From positions 19,842,001 through 19,902,000 of the forward strand of contig CM060733.1 in NCBI GenBank assembly GCA_030704615.1: a stretch of 60,000 nt of DNA, written 5' to 3'. Both the position numbers and the translations under genes were made by a program. Each line of letters begins with the position of its first letter. The stretch's first letter is position 1. Below the pieces are notes generated by a model, which did not search any database, was not told where the DNA came from, and saw nothing but the letters and a program-made list of their open reading frames with translations. Source of the stretch: Takakia lepidozioides. Taxonomy: Eukaryota > Streptophyta > Takakiopsida > Takakiales > Takakiaceae. Shown here piece by piece: positions 1-11,560 of this stretch.

Positions 1-1506
1 CCTTTCTTGCACTCCCACACCTGAAAGTGCAAGCCTTCACATGCTCCACACATGCAACCTCTTCACACAAGAGATATCAGCCCCCTATCTTGGCTCCTTG
101 GCTCCTTGATGCTCTCTAAGACAAGACTAAGCACTCCACAGCCTTTGCCAAGCTCCTGAAACCCTAAGGCTTACATTTCCAGCCACAAGACACTTCTCTT
201 GTGGTGCAAGAGCTCTTCTTCCAAGCTCCCTAGGTGCACATTCCATGGCCTTGCCGCACCTCTTAGCTCCTGTTCCAGCCCTGCTCTTGCCATGACAAGA
301 GCCCTCTCAATGCTGAAGCTCGAGATTGAAACCCAATCTCACCATACTCCACAAAGTGCACTGATTTGCCCCAAGCCAAATCAGCCCTTTCGCTTGGTCT
401 TGCAATCCTTCACACAATGAAAGCTCGCATTCCCAAGTCCAGTTCTCAGCTTTGCCACCAAAGCCACTATAAACTGCTCTTGACTGGTCCTCTTCCCAAT
501 CGTGCTTGCTCATGCATGTACACAATCTGAAACCATCAAGGTGCTCTGGAATTACCTGCAGCATGGTGCTTTCATCTCTGAAGCTGAAGATCGAATGCCA
601 AGGTCTACCACCTCGTAACCCACATCGCCTCCGCTTCTAACAACCAAGAGCTCCACGGTGCTCCTTGCATAAACTTGGTTTCTCTCATTCTCAAGCAAAA
701 ACCACAAGTGCTACAACTAACTCGTATCTGGCACTCACAGATACGAGCTCATTTCTCGAGTGATAAAGAAGAAGAATACAAGCACGAGCTCACAAAGCTG
801 AAGCATAAACTCATGCATATATAACCTCATCACTCAAATACAAGTCAAGCCAAGTGCACCCCACGCCATGGGGAATCCACACTACGGCGCCATAGCTAGG
901 CGCGGTGAGGCTCAACTCGAGAAAGATGAGCCTTCCGCGCTTGCCGTGAAGATAACCACTCCAGGGCCTAAATCTGCCTTGACCCCTGGATTGACACTTG
1001 GGCCAATCCCAAATGTCAATATGTAAAAGCTAGCTATTTCCTAGCTAGTTTCACACTAGTGGTAAAATAACTTGACATGGGTCTCCAGGAGGGTGGACTC
1101 CTACTACAGGGGCTCCCCATCAACTCATCCCCACCCCCTCTTCACACTATTAAAGATTTTAGAATGCTAATGGTTGTTGTGTGGCGGCGAGTACTCTCTC
1201 ATAAGGCCATATTGGTAGCTATGAGTTGCAATTTGCAACTTTCGATTCTTGTTGGATTGTTATGTCATCTCAACTTGTCTCACTTCAGTCCATGGCACCC
1301 CGCTCCGTGTCCCTCCGCTCTCTTTGCAATTTTGTCAAATTTTGTGACACTAGTGTCACTCCAGCAATGTCACCCCATCCTATCTCACTCTAGTGTTGGT
1401 GTCACGTCAATCTGTCACTCTTGAGAGTGGGTGAGGATGATTTTACAGGAAATAAAAACTGCCTATCGGCTATCTGAGCTTGCACGCTTGCATTAAGTTC
1501 ATACTG
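1..1506. other. Left-edge non-coding stretch, no gene recognised
   Basis: CT-rich, low-complexity DNA with only short chance ORFs on both strands. None has a recognisable domain, a convincing start context or a splice pattern. Around 840-1,080 the composition is more balanced, but I see no coding signal. It may be degenerate repeat DNA. I cannot assign it. Confidence 0.5.
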
Positions 1507-1697
1507 TAGTACCTTGGCAAGTTCGACACAAATTTTAATATTTTAAAGACTGTTGAAAATTCTGGAAATTAGTTTTATGATTAAATAATTTCGTGAATGA
1601 TAATAGAGTATCTTTGGGAATATTCTATATTTCGAAATGAAATTCTTCAAATAAAATAAATATTCTACATAAGAGTGTTGAACTTGCCAAGGTACTA
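1507..1697. mobile_element. MITE-like inverted-repeat element
   Basis: A 21-bp terminal inverted repeat begins GTACCTTGGCAAGTTC at 1509-1529, and its complement ends at 1695 with one mismatch. The enclosed ~145 bp is AT-rich and non-coding. Both ends are flanked by TA (1507-1508 and 1696-1697), the duplication left by Tc1/mariner-type elements. The TIR does not start with the CTCCCTCC of Stowaway, so the family is unassigned. Size, TIR and TSD fit a non-autonomous MITE. Confidence 0.55.
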
Positions 1698-2169
1698 GGG
1701 TACATCATTTGCCATAACCACACATAATCAAAGAGTTTGGCAGCTACCAAAACTTCTTTTATGATGACATCCTACGTCTAGATGGTTCAACCTGAAGCTG
1801 CCTCATGGAAAACAACCCAACGATGGAAATCCTGGATAGGGTCAAATTCTATGAAATGCATAAGACACAATATGGCCAAATGCCGTGCGGGGTTCAATGC
1901 ACATGTGGGTGCACATGACACGGAAGCAAACCATGTCACCCTCAATACCCAGCACCACACTGACCAAATCCTGCATCCTTTTTCGTCTGAAAATCGGATG
2001 TCAACATGTCAGACTTGCTCCCACAAAACAAGCAACCAACCAACCAACTGTTCTCTAGCATCTGTATACTAATTTGTATTGGCAGCCAAATTGCAAAAGC
2101 GATCGAGTACGGAGATTAGGGTTAACAACAAAGACGGGCACTGAAGCAGCCGTCCAGACCTGCCCGCAC
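1698..2169. other. Spacer upstream of Em copy 1
   Basis: No coding region is supported. The last ~90 bp begin to resemble the region upstream of the second Em copy, so the edge of the segmental duplication lies near 2,090. Confidence 0.4.
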
Positions 2170-2173
2170 ACTT

Positions 2174-2386
2174 CACGTGGCAGCGCGCTCCGCCACGTGG
2201 ACTGAATCGTGCCGCAGCGCCCATGTCAGCGACTCTGCGTAACAGCAATTGCAACGTCGCGGCTGCGACCTGCGATAACCGGTTACCATATTTCACACTT
2301 GCCCATATTACGGAGGCCCACATATGTGAACCGGCTGTCACCAGTCGGGGAGTGACACACAGCTGGCGCTGCTGGAGGGTATATAA
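2174..2386 (+). promoter_or_regulatory. Em copy 1 promoter: two ABRE/G-box motifs and a TATA box
   Basis: CACGTGGCA at 2174-2182 and CCACGTGG at 2193-2200 have the ACGTGGC/G-box core bound by bZIP ABI5/ABF factors. A TATATAA box lies at 2380-2386, in a block nearly identical to the one upstream of the second Em gene. Em genes are classically ABA- and desiccation-induced through such sites, and here that is inferred from the motifs. The start codon lies ~520 bp downstream, after what looks like a leader intron ending in the acceptor gcgcag just before 2882. Confidence 0.65.
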
Positions 2387-2909
2387 CGGCTAGAGCCGCC
2401 ATCAACTTCAGCACACGACACTCTTCCTGTACTAAGTGCTTTCTGTCTGAAGATAGTGTATATCAGCGTTATACAAGTGCTGGCCTGATCGAGTTTGGTT
2501 GTAAAGTGAGGTGAGTGCGTGTTTCAGACTGCATTGTCGTTGACTACTTGAGAGCTCTCAGAGTGTCTGGATTGTCTCGGCTACGACCTAATGTACTTCA
2601 GTGTCAGCACGTTTAACGAGCTGTACCAGTTGAAAGTGGTTGGGTAGATTGTATGAGGTACTTGAGAGTGAGGGTGAATTGGAAGAAAGTTTGGGGTATT
2701 CGATTTGTAATCTATGAGATTCGGTGATCTTGTAGCTGCCGGATACTTCTCGCTGCTGTGGTCGAAGGTTAAAACCTGAGTTACCCTCTGGCGATCACCC
2801 GCGCGCGGGTGTCACCATATTATATGATTTCGTTCTCTATCGACTTGGTTGGACATTAAATCTCCAGTGCATACTGTGCGCAGGGAAAGAGAAGCTAAGC
2901 GGAAAGACA

Positions 2910-3461
2910 ATGTCGTCTAAGGCGGAGAGGAGCGAGCTCGATGCCAGGGCTCACGCCGGCGAAACTGTGGTGGAGGGAGGTACCGGTGGTTTGAGTGTCG
3001 ACGCCCAGGAGCGCTTGGCTGGCTGAGGGTATAAGCATTTCGTATAGATATATATATATATTAATTCCATGCAATTGTTTAACTACAATTCGGAACGGTT
3101 ACTGGCCGCCGCTTGAAAAAATGTGATCGGGGAAGTAAAGACAATTAGTTGATTCTATGATTTTCATTCGTGAGCAGGATTCGCACTGTACTAGTATTGC
3201 ACATGCCATCTTATTTAAAGTGACTAGTGAACAGTATTGTCCGAAGTAGAATGTTTACGCACAATTTGCTGGATATTGAGTCGCTGCGTATGCGCAGGTC
3301 GTAGCAAGGGAGGAAAGATTCGATCTGAGCAGCTGGGGAAGGAAGGTTATCAGGAAATGGGTCGTAAGGGTGGGCTTGCAACGAATGAGCAGTCTGGAGG
3401 GGAAGTTGCCGCAGAGAAAGGAATTGATATCGATGAATCGAAATTCAAGAACAATATGTGA
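2910..3461 (+). pseudogene. Group-1 LEA (Em-like, LEA_5) gene, copy 1, frame broken by a 4-bp duplication
   Basis: Exon 1 starts at ATG 2910 and encodes the Em N-terminus (MSSKAERSELDARAHAGE, then the VVEGGTGG block and AQERLA). Exon 2, after the acceptor at 3296-3297, encodes [19 protein letters not shown], the MGRKGGLAT block and a C-terminus ending [11 protein letters not shown], with stop at 3459-3461. Em proteins are small, Gly-rich, hydrophilic LEA proteins that protect cells during desiccation. Compared with copy 2, this copy reads ggctggctgag where copy 2 reads ggctgag just before the donor. That 4-bp tandem duplication puts TGA at 3024-3026 and shifts the exon 2 phase. No alternative GT donor upstream would rescue it. 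It is probably a pseudogene unless the duplication is an assembly error. Family assignment is firm; loss of function is likely. Confidence 0.85.
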
Positions 3462-5545
3462 AGCTGGCATTATGCCATTGCTGCCAGTGGTCACAAATTC
3501 CTATGGATAGTTCGACCTATGGTTGGATTTGTACATAGATGCAAATAACCCATCATAAAAAATAGTTGATCTAAAATCGTGCAAGAGCTGTTCTCTGCAG
3601 TAGAGAGTTTGCTAAATGCATAGCCTAGTCGTTTGGACATGTTATTGCTCATACACTAAACTGATTCTGTGCAAATTTTTGGATTTCGTAGTACTGAAAA
3701 GTACTACACTTTTGTTAGTTTAAAACTCCCTTCTGTAATTCAAACTTCATGGGCTGCCTTTGCCTAGTGTATCAGAATTTAAACTACGATTAGCTGTGTG
3801 CTTAAAGACATTTATTTCTGTGTATGGTGAACAGTAGAAATTAGTACAAATATCATACCAAAGCTCATACAACCCCCCCATCACTGAAAAAAATAAAATA
3901 TGAGTATTGTACTCATACAACCCAAAATACATTTACTCAAACCAGATTCATACCCAAATTCCTCATACCTGTATATATACCTATGCCAGGTTGGACCCTT
4001 CATACCCGGACCGGTATTAAAAAATGGACATGCAAGTTCAACACTGGTTCAGTGGGTGGAAAAAATAACCAGCAGGGGGCCGTGAAGGCGAAAGCACAAG
4101 GGATACTTCCCTAGCCGGAGAAAGGAGAAAAAAGGGAAAGGCCGAGGGAGAAAGAGCACTTACTGCACCTTCACTTCAGTTAAACGCGCAAAGAAGCTCT
4201 TATTCGATTCTTTATTGGTCGAAACAACAACCTTGCGAGACATCAGAGCTTGCTGCCATGATACAACGACCTGATGATGGTGAGTTCTCGTATCGATGTG
4301 AACAATCTAGCTCGTGATCAAAGAACGAACGGGTATGATTTGAATGATGATTCAGCGGTCAAAAACTAAAGTCTGTCTATCCCCCTTAGCAAATAAGACA
4401 TGCCCTTTCTTTGGATTATCTAGAAGCTGGGAGATTAGATATTTACGTGATTGAGGATAAAGAACCTTGTAATTAACAGGTTTGAATTCCTTAAATTACT
4501 TGTCAAAACTGATATCGGCCTGTTTCTATCTCTCCCACACACAGAATTAAGACTCGAGATCAGTGTGAAGCCCACACCAACCCTTCTTCATCTTTCAACG
4601 AAGTGTACCCAAGATCTATATCTTAGGAAGCACTCTCAGCTCTAGCTATTGCGCACCTACAGAGTCATGTCATTTCTAATTTTTTATCTGGCTAGAGGCT
4701 GGTCTTGGGCCCCCTTGCCTCCTATGAGCCACTGTGGACTCCCCTGCGGCGGACCCAGGCGAGCCAGGTCGGAAGCCTGCCACCCTCCATGACCCCTACT
4801 CCATACGTGGGCCCTTCTTCTAACGAGGCGTTGGAAATGACCGACATACGTAAAAAAAACTTGTGATTGTTGTCCTAGTATATATACTCATATAAGGATA
4901 CCCGTAGAGAAATGATATGGGAATACAAGGCATTGAACCCAAGATCAGAAGACTGGTTGCCACGGCAATAATGGGCAAGTCCTGTTTGCCTTGGAGTGTT
5001 GAGCTCGTGTTAAATCGTTGCATGTTGCATGTCGAGCAACTGGTCGAGCGCGATCTCGGAAAGTTCGTGTGTTGCTTCGAGGTCCTTGCCTAATGCCTTT
5101 CCGCTTTCCGTGCAAAAAATCTGCTCATGTGGCTCCACGGAAGGGAGAGGAATGTGTGCCACTAAGTTAAGTCTCCCTATAGATTTCCAGAACTGGAACC
5201 ACGTGTTCCTTCCAATGCTGGGGAAGTCTGCGTCAAAAATGCCCGGAAAAATACAAAGAACAGGAATTCCTGTAACCGATCTCCCGGGGTTACAACTTAC
5301 AACCTCAATTTCTTTTCCTTTTCGGGAAAGGATTTTTCTTATCTCATCTAATCGTAGCCGTCGATTAGCCCCGGAGCCATGTACATCAGCCGTGCACAAA
5401 AAATTCCCGCCCTGCACTGAGGAAGTTCGCAATCTTGGTATTCGAGTCCTACGATCGGGCTACTCCCCTCACACCACTCCTACTCAGCTCTAGAGAGTCG
5501 CATCCGAGAAAGTTTCGTGTGTTGCTTCGAATGGCGGGGTCTGCG
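3462..5545. other. Intergenic region between Em copy 1 and the P450
   Basis: No gene recognised. The first ~80 bp match the 3' flank of Em copy 2. Short ORFs at 4,451-4,645 and on both strands at 5,010-5,493 have no domain I know. A ~30-bp sequence (core CGTGTGTTGCTTCGA) occurs as a direct repeat at about 5,056-5,080 and 5,507-5,530, bracketing ~430 bp. A short ATG followed by a GTGAGT donor lies near 4,258 but has no recognisable continuation. Confidence 0.4.
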
Positions 5546-5552
5546 TATAAAT
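5546..5552 (+). promoter_or_regulatory. Putative TATA box of the P450 gene
   Basis: TATAAAT lies 144 bp upstream of the chosen P450 ATG at 5696, a reasonable distance for a core promoter with a ~110-nt leader. No other regulatory motif stands out. Confidence 0.4.
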
Positions 5553-5695
5553 GTGAGGCAGAGGGGCAGGCAGAAGGATATTGAGGTCGGAGTGGAAGGT
5601 AGCTAAGCCCCCAGGAAGGGTGTTCTCACTTTCTGGATCGGCATAACGCAGTTCAAAGAATAGAGCCAGCATCTGCAAGCAAACTTGGATCTCCG

Positions 5696-7679
5696 ATGAA
5701 CTTGAGTGGGGTGGTAGAAAATATGAAAACACCAGGCCTGCTGCAAGAAATCGCTCGGTGGGCTCAGGAACAACGTGGGCTACCTCTATCGATATGCGTC
5801 CTTGTCACCATTGCAGTGTACGGTTTATCTCTACATAAGAAAACCTACTCGCTTGCCTCCAGGGCCACGCCCATGGCCTGTCTTGGGCAACCTACCCATG
5901 TTGGGTGAACTTCCGCACCAGGCATTGGCACGCCTGGCCGAGAAATATGGTCCTCTGATGTACCTGCGCCTTGGATCTTTTGATACTGTTGTAGTGTCGA
6001 ATGCAGAGATGGCGAAACAGTTTCTCCGGACCCATGATGAAGCGTTTGCCTATCGTCCAAAGTCTTTGGCTTCGACTATATTTTCTTTAAATGGCAAAAG
6101 CATTGGGAATTCTTCAGGTCCTTATTGGCGTCATTTACGCAAAATCTCCCTGGTTGAGCTCTTCAGTCAGAAACGCCTGGAATCGTTAAGATCTGCAAGG
6201 ACAGAGGAGGTAAATGCCATATTGAAGGCCATCCTTGACGAGTCACAGAAGGAAAAGGTGGTAGACCTCAACCTTAAGCTGTCGTCGCTGGCTACTAACA
6301 TCACGACTCGCATGCTGATCAACAAAAGGTATGAGCTAAGCCGTTTGATTTTTTATTGAATGGAGATTATCAGAACATATAACGTTCTTTGTTGTACATG
6401 TTGTGACATCCATGGAAACCTGGTACGTATAAGCTATCATAGACTTGCAACTTAGGCAACTTGAATAAGACTGTATCCTTCAGGACTGTCATCGACACTT
6501 AGAATTCAATTGCCATCTTCGCCTATCTCAGGTACTGCGGAGTTGATGCGGAAAGTCAGTCTGCAGAAGCGCAACAGTTTAAAGAACTTATCGACAAACA
6601 GTTTCACTTTAGTGGGATGTTCCTATTTGGTGACTACGTCCCGTATTTATCGTGGGTGTCAAAGCTGCAAGGTATCGAGGCGCGTATGAGGGAGACGCAG
6701 GTCGCACTGTGCAGTATTCTTCGGCAGTGGATTGACGAGCACAGAAAGGCTGTATCAGTGCAAAAAGGGAATAGAGATACACCAAAAGACTTTGTTGATG
6801 TGATGCTCAACATGCCTACAGAAGATGGAACTGGTCAGCTCTCCGATGAAACCATAGAAGCTGTGACCCTGGTAAGTTTTCATGCTAAATTGCTAACATT
6901 TGGTCACTTGAGCTATCATAATCGACAGCTCGGAATAAGTTTCACATAATAGTGAAGTTCGATGTTAAATGCAAGATTCCTAAACATGTGGCTTCCGGTT
7001 TCGAGCTAGGTTTGAGGTCAAAATTCTTGTGTTCACGTGATGCAGGGCATGTTGGCTGCTGGAACAGACACATCGTCGGTCACAGCAGAATGGGCAATGG
7101 CCGAGCTCTTACACAACCCTCATATGATGAAACGCGTACAAGCTGAACTAGATGCTGTTGTTGGAACCACTCGGCTTGTCCAGGAATCAGACCTCCCAAA
7201 CCTCAAGTACCTACAAGCTGTAATAAAAGAGAACTTCCGCCTTCACCCCCCGGGTCCATTCCTGCTTCCCCATGTGTCTCGTGAGCAATGTGAAGTTGCT
7301 GGTTTATATTCTGCCAGCCAACACCCGTCTCATCGTGAGTATATGGGCAATAGGCCGGGATCCTCTTACCTGGGAGAAACCTCTTGAGTTTAATCCAGAA
7401 AGATTCGTGGAGCATCCTGAGATTGATGTTAAAGGCCAGCACTTCGAGCTTTTGCCTTTTGGAACCGGGAGAAGGGGATGCCCGGGAACACAGCTGGCAC
7501 TTATCATGGTTCCGTTAATGCTTGCTCGCCTTCTTCAGAGCTTTGACTGGTCTCTTCCAAATGGGCAGGACCCCACCACTTTGGACATGTCAGAGCACTA
7601 TGGACTGGTACTTCCCAGAGCAAAACCATTGCGGGATCTTGTGGCACGCCAAAGGTTGCCTGCCCATTTGTATGAGTGA
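5696..7679 (+). pseudogene. A-type (CYP71-clan-like) cytochrome P450, three exons, two +1 frameshifts
   Basis: Three exons are visible: 5696-6328, 6532-6871 and 7046-7679, with donors GTATGAG and GTAAGT and acceptors ctcag and gcag. The product has a hydrophobic ER anchor (LPLSICVLVTIAVYGLSL), the PPGP hinge, a WRHLRK C-helix motif, the I-helix AGTDTS, the K-helix ENFR (ExxR), a PERF region and the haem loop PFGTGRRGCPG with its Cys ligand. These place it among plant A-type microsomal monooxygenases of specialised metabolism; the substrate cannot be read. Length would be ~520 residues, normal for the family. Two single-base insertions break it: an extra A in the run at 5840-5843, between anchor and hinge, and an extra T at 7304, after VAG in the K-helix to PERF linker. 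Starting instead at 5775 would keep the hinge but lose a proper anchor. It is therefore a recent pseudogene, or has two sequencing errors. Confidence 0.85.
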
Positions 7680-9150
7680 AGTCTTGTTGTTGCCAGCGAA
7701 ACCTGCAGGATGACTTGCAGTTAGTTCAATATACTCAACCATATGATTGTGCTTGAACTTCTGCAGCAGTTTGTTTACAGATATTTCCGAGATCTTTTCC
7801 GAGAGTCCCTGTTGATATACGGTATTCAACATTTTTTATACCAATAACCCTTCTATGCGAATGTGAACAGTCAACTCGGAGACCAAGAGACGACTGAGGG
7901 GTGGTCTGGAAAAATATATGTCTGGGGAGAGATCTTCTCCATAGACGAGAGCAGAGAGAGAGGCACAGACTGAGAGTCAGAGAGATGGAGAACCATATGT
8001 CCGCTGAGACAGCATGATCTGTGATAACGCCCAGTCCACAAATTATTTGCTTTTAATAGCCATTGAGTGTGACCTTGAATTAGTCAGACAATTGAAATAA
8101 AGTTCGTGAACAGAAGAGTGGAATGTTATATTATCATTATTTTTAAATAGAAAAGGGGGAAGAGCCCTGTAACTGATATTGGATAAGAGAACCAAGCCAG
8201 AATGGGCAAGCTAAAAACCAACTACCAAGATCTCTGAAGAATCGGAAGCTGTGATCTGGGAGCAATGAAAAAATATTAGCTGAGAACACTAGAACTGTGT
8301 GTTTAGATCACTTGTACATTCTTCACATCAAAGCCCCTGTTTTGGGGGAATCTATCAAGTTGCAGTATGTCTCAGACAGAGATCACCTTCCCACCCAACA
8401 AATTGGTCACGACGAAGTCAAGCTGAAGTGAAGGGGTTAAGCTTGTTATTGCTTGCCCTAAGGTACTACTGAATAACAGGGCTTGAAAAATCCCCTGTCT
8501 GCGCTCCATGACCACCATAACGTTAATCTGTAGTGTGTAATATCTGTAATCTGTAATATACGTTTCTTATTAAAGAGGCCGAGTGAAAAGATACTCATGA
8601 TCACCAATGCCACTGTAACCCAAGATTGAAAATTAACAAATCATTTCGAAGTAGGACTGAAAGCAGAGCTGGTTGTAGATGCTCTTTCACGAGTTACTAT
8701 GAAAAAGCTAGCTTTCCCATAATTAATAACGAACGAGATTGTGCCCTGAGCTGGTCATACACCTTGCAGAGGGGGGGGGAGAAGTGCGAGGTCAGAGGCA
8801 GCAGGTGGGTGACCTCCTTAGATTGCCTTATTGCAGGCAATCACCAATTAGAAAGAAACCTCTTCTCAGATGACAGAAATTGTCGATGCGTCTGCAGTAT
8901 TTTGGTCTCCAGCACCCTTGATGGGATGGGCCAGTCTTCCAGTTGGGAGATTTTTCAAAGGCTCCTATTCCCCAAACATGGACTTCATTTTGTTATAGAG
9001 GCTAGCACAGGGGAGAGAGCCCCAGCCGAAAGCAGCACAGGGGATATTGTTTCATGGATATTATGGTCAGTATAATTTTGATCTCATCTCTCTTGATTTG
9101 GTTGTGCATAAGCTATAACTTCCAAGAGATTGCCGAGTGATTAGGGAAGA
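7680..9150. other. 3' flank of the P450 and non-coding DNA
   Basis: No gene recognised. An ORF at 8,626-9,075 has no domain resemblance and an unremarkable composition. The P450 3' UTR presumably lies in the first few hundred bases, but no polyadenylation signal is convincing. Confidence 0.4.
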
Positions 9151-9318
9151 AGGTTACACGCAATGTGTGTCACCTCATGGGTTACATGCAATGGGGTTAC
9201 ACAGAATCAGGATTTCACACAACTAGTGTATAGGGGTTACACCTTATCGGGTTACACTCATGGAATGACACAGACAATGGGTTACACGCAATGAATGTCA
9301 CAGGGTTACGCAGAATTA
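9151..9318. repeat. Degenerate GGGTTACAC repeat cluster
   Basis: About eight copies of (G)GGTTACAC or close variants (GGTTACACG, GGTTACATG, GGTTACGC), several followed by CAATG, occur at irregular 15-25-bp spacing in ~165 bp. There is no coding or inverted-repeat structure. The same GGGTTACACAG string opens the repeat tract in the Ty3 LTRs at 44.9 and 57.2 kb, so this may be a relic of a related repeat. Confidence 0.5.
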
Positions 9319-10416
9319 GGTGGATTTAGTACTGCCTAGACATGCTACCTTCCTTCATCCTCTCTCATCAGAACCCTCACTGCCCTCTCAATTTCTGCCT
9401 TCTCATACAATCCACTCTCTCCCTGTTGCATCTCCATTCCCAGTTTTGCTGTATCCACAAGAAATCTGTAGCACAGGAAAGTGCATCATCAAACCAGTCA
9501 ATTAGGACTTTCAATGCAGCGCTGGGTTTCATAATTGACGAAGGTCTACTCTCTTCACACCGTTAATTCTCCCCTCTGGGAAATAGTATTTACTCGGATG
9601 ACATGAGTAGTTGATAAAAGTTTGTTAAATAGCAAATACTCCAGCCAAGGTTCATTCCCCAATCATGTACAACACATCCCACCTACAGTAGCCCAGCAGC
9701 AAGTGGGCATGACTCTATCCCTCCCTTATTTCCCGTAGGGAAGAAAACCTCTCGAGTAAATCTGGTGTTGATTTCTGCTCACCCAAACCAATTTGAGTTC
9801 AGAATAAGTCTACAGTATGCTTGTACGAATTTGCTAGTACATAACAAAGGCCAAGATAACCAACCATGCTTTCCATTTGGACCATGTCAACAAAAGGGGC
9901 ACCCACAAGTTCAATCCCTTGCTTTCGTTGGGTTGACCAAAATCTTAGGGAGGTCAAGTTTTTTACTCTTGATCCACACAATGTCGGGGAATTCTGGATT
10001 ACCTGTTTTCAACCGGTCCCAATATGTATGTGGCTTGATTTTATTGCAAGCTAAGAAACACCTGCCACATAAATCCTGGCTAACTAATCTGCCATGCACC
10101 AGTAGACTATTATATCCATCAAACCAACACTTTCACTTCATGGTTGATAGTCACCCTGTGTCGATGCAGACTAAACTAGTCATTACTGGCATCCTCAAAA
10201 GCAGCAGGAACTATTGTCATCCTTCCCCAAGAGGAGCACTCTCAATGTGTATACAATGACCAAGGGATTGTCCCACTCGTACAGCAATGGGAGCATTCCT
10301 TCCTACTATAACCGGTACTTGAAGCTTCTATGATATGCTAACATATGAAAGTTGATCTGTCCCTGTTTGTGACTGATAAGTTTGTCAGAAGTAAAATCCT
10401 AAATCATTGTCCAGGA
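9319..10416. other. Intergenic DNA, no gene recognised
   Basis: A plus-strand ORF at 9,765-10,259 (164 codons) is open but matches no family I know, and its composition is not clearly coding. Nothing else is seen on either strand. Confidence 0.4.
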
Positions 10417-10765
10417 TTACGGCCCATTCTGACCTGGAGGGAGCAATTCAGAGACCGATGGCGGCAACTCTGAAGCCGAGGGGGGAGCTGCATTGGGGGG
10501 CCGTAGGATCCACAAGAAAGGTTGCTCGCTAGCCTCAAGCCCCTGTGCCAGCTCAAGGATTTGTGGTCCTGTCAAATCTTCCTGGCTCACTTCCAAATGA
10601 AATGTACACAACTAAAGAAGGAACCTGTGTGTTTAACCATAGCAAACATAGGTCACTCCGAGTTTCTTCTCCTTGTACAATGTCCAGATCGAACTTTTGT
10701 GGCTTTGGAAGGCTTGCCATTCTGTCAGAAGCAACGGACCTGGGCAAAACAGATCGAGCCTGCAC
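10417..10765 (-). pseudogene. UDP-glycosyltransferase (UGT) fragment, frameshifted
   Basis: Read on the minus strand, one frame gives LWLNTQVPSLVVYISFGSE and an overlapping frame gives LTGPQILELAQGLEASEQPF followed by LWILRPP. In plant UGTs the corresponding order is W-L-D-x-Q, then S-V-V-Y-V-S-F-G-S, then the Q-ELA-GLE-S block and FLW-V-R. The two pieces are collinear but in different frames, with the join near 10,590. The N-terminal acceptor domain and the downstream PSPG sugar-donor box (HCGWNS) are absent, so this is a truncated relic. Intact UGTs glycosylate small molecules in the cytosol; this copy cannot. Confidence 0.75.
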
Positions 10766-11560
10766 ACCTGCAACTCAGAATAATAAACAAAGCAGCCTGT
10801 CCCCCCAGGCTGGAGCATCCAACATGAGAAGAGTGTTTGTTCCACATGTACCAAGCCATGTGACAAACGAACATTAAATTTTGTTCTTAACCAACACAAT
10901 ATGGTGTTGCTCTTCTTCTTGTGGTGATATTCAGTCATCTCTAGGCAGTCCTAACAATGGAGAGGATATCAAATAATTCCTGGCAATCTCTTTTGGAGAG
11001 ACACCCCTGCATCTGAGAGCTTGCTGCCGGCAGATCGACACCCTCACTGGGAGTTGGTCTAGTGTATCCAGGGAGTTTGGAATATTTGATGCCTCTGAAA
11101 CCGGCCACCAATGACCTAAGCCATAACTCAATCCAGCGGACAAGGGCGGCTTCAAATGCACTAATGATCAGGATTGTGAATAAGGGAGGGGTTATATCAT
11201 TGCCCTTATTTAACAGTCTTGTTTCTTTTAGAGAGATGATTTGAAAATTCATGTATGTGATGCCACGGCGCATTGCAGCCAAACCTGATTGGCCAATGTG
11301 GCAATGTTTGGCCACAATCATCAGACTTTCGGCAGGGGTAGCGTCGTCACCACACCCTTACTTCTGAAGAGCAAGTGAGAGGGAATCAACAGGAACTCTT
11401 CGAACAGTTGTGGGACATTATGTAGGTTAAGATAACTGAAAGAGTCGTCACATAGTTTGAACCAACGGAGCGTCGGCTGGGTGGACTCCATTATGTCTCT
11501 CTTGCTTCAAGAGGAAGGACCAGCTAGCTAAGAAGAACACCCACATTATTTTGAAAAGCC

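Noticed and set aside
199-564. Short ORFs on both strands near the left edge
   Set aside because: Low-complexity CT-rich DNA. No conserved features.
9765-10259. 164-codon plus-strand ORF as a gene
   Set aside because: No domain or codon-usage signal; overlapping minus-strand ORFs are equally long relative to the stretch.
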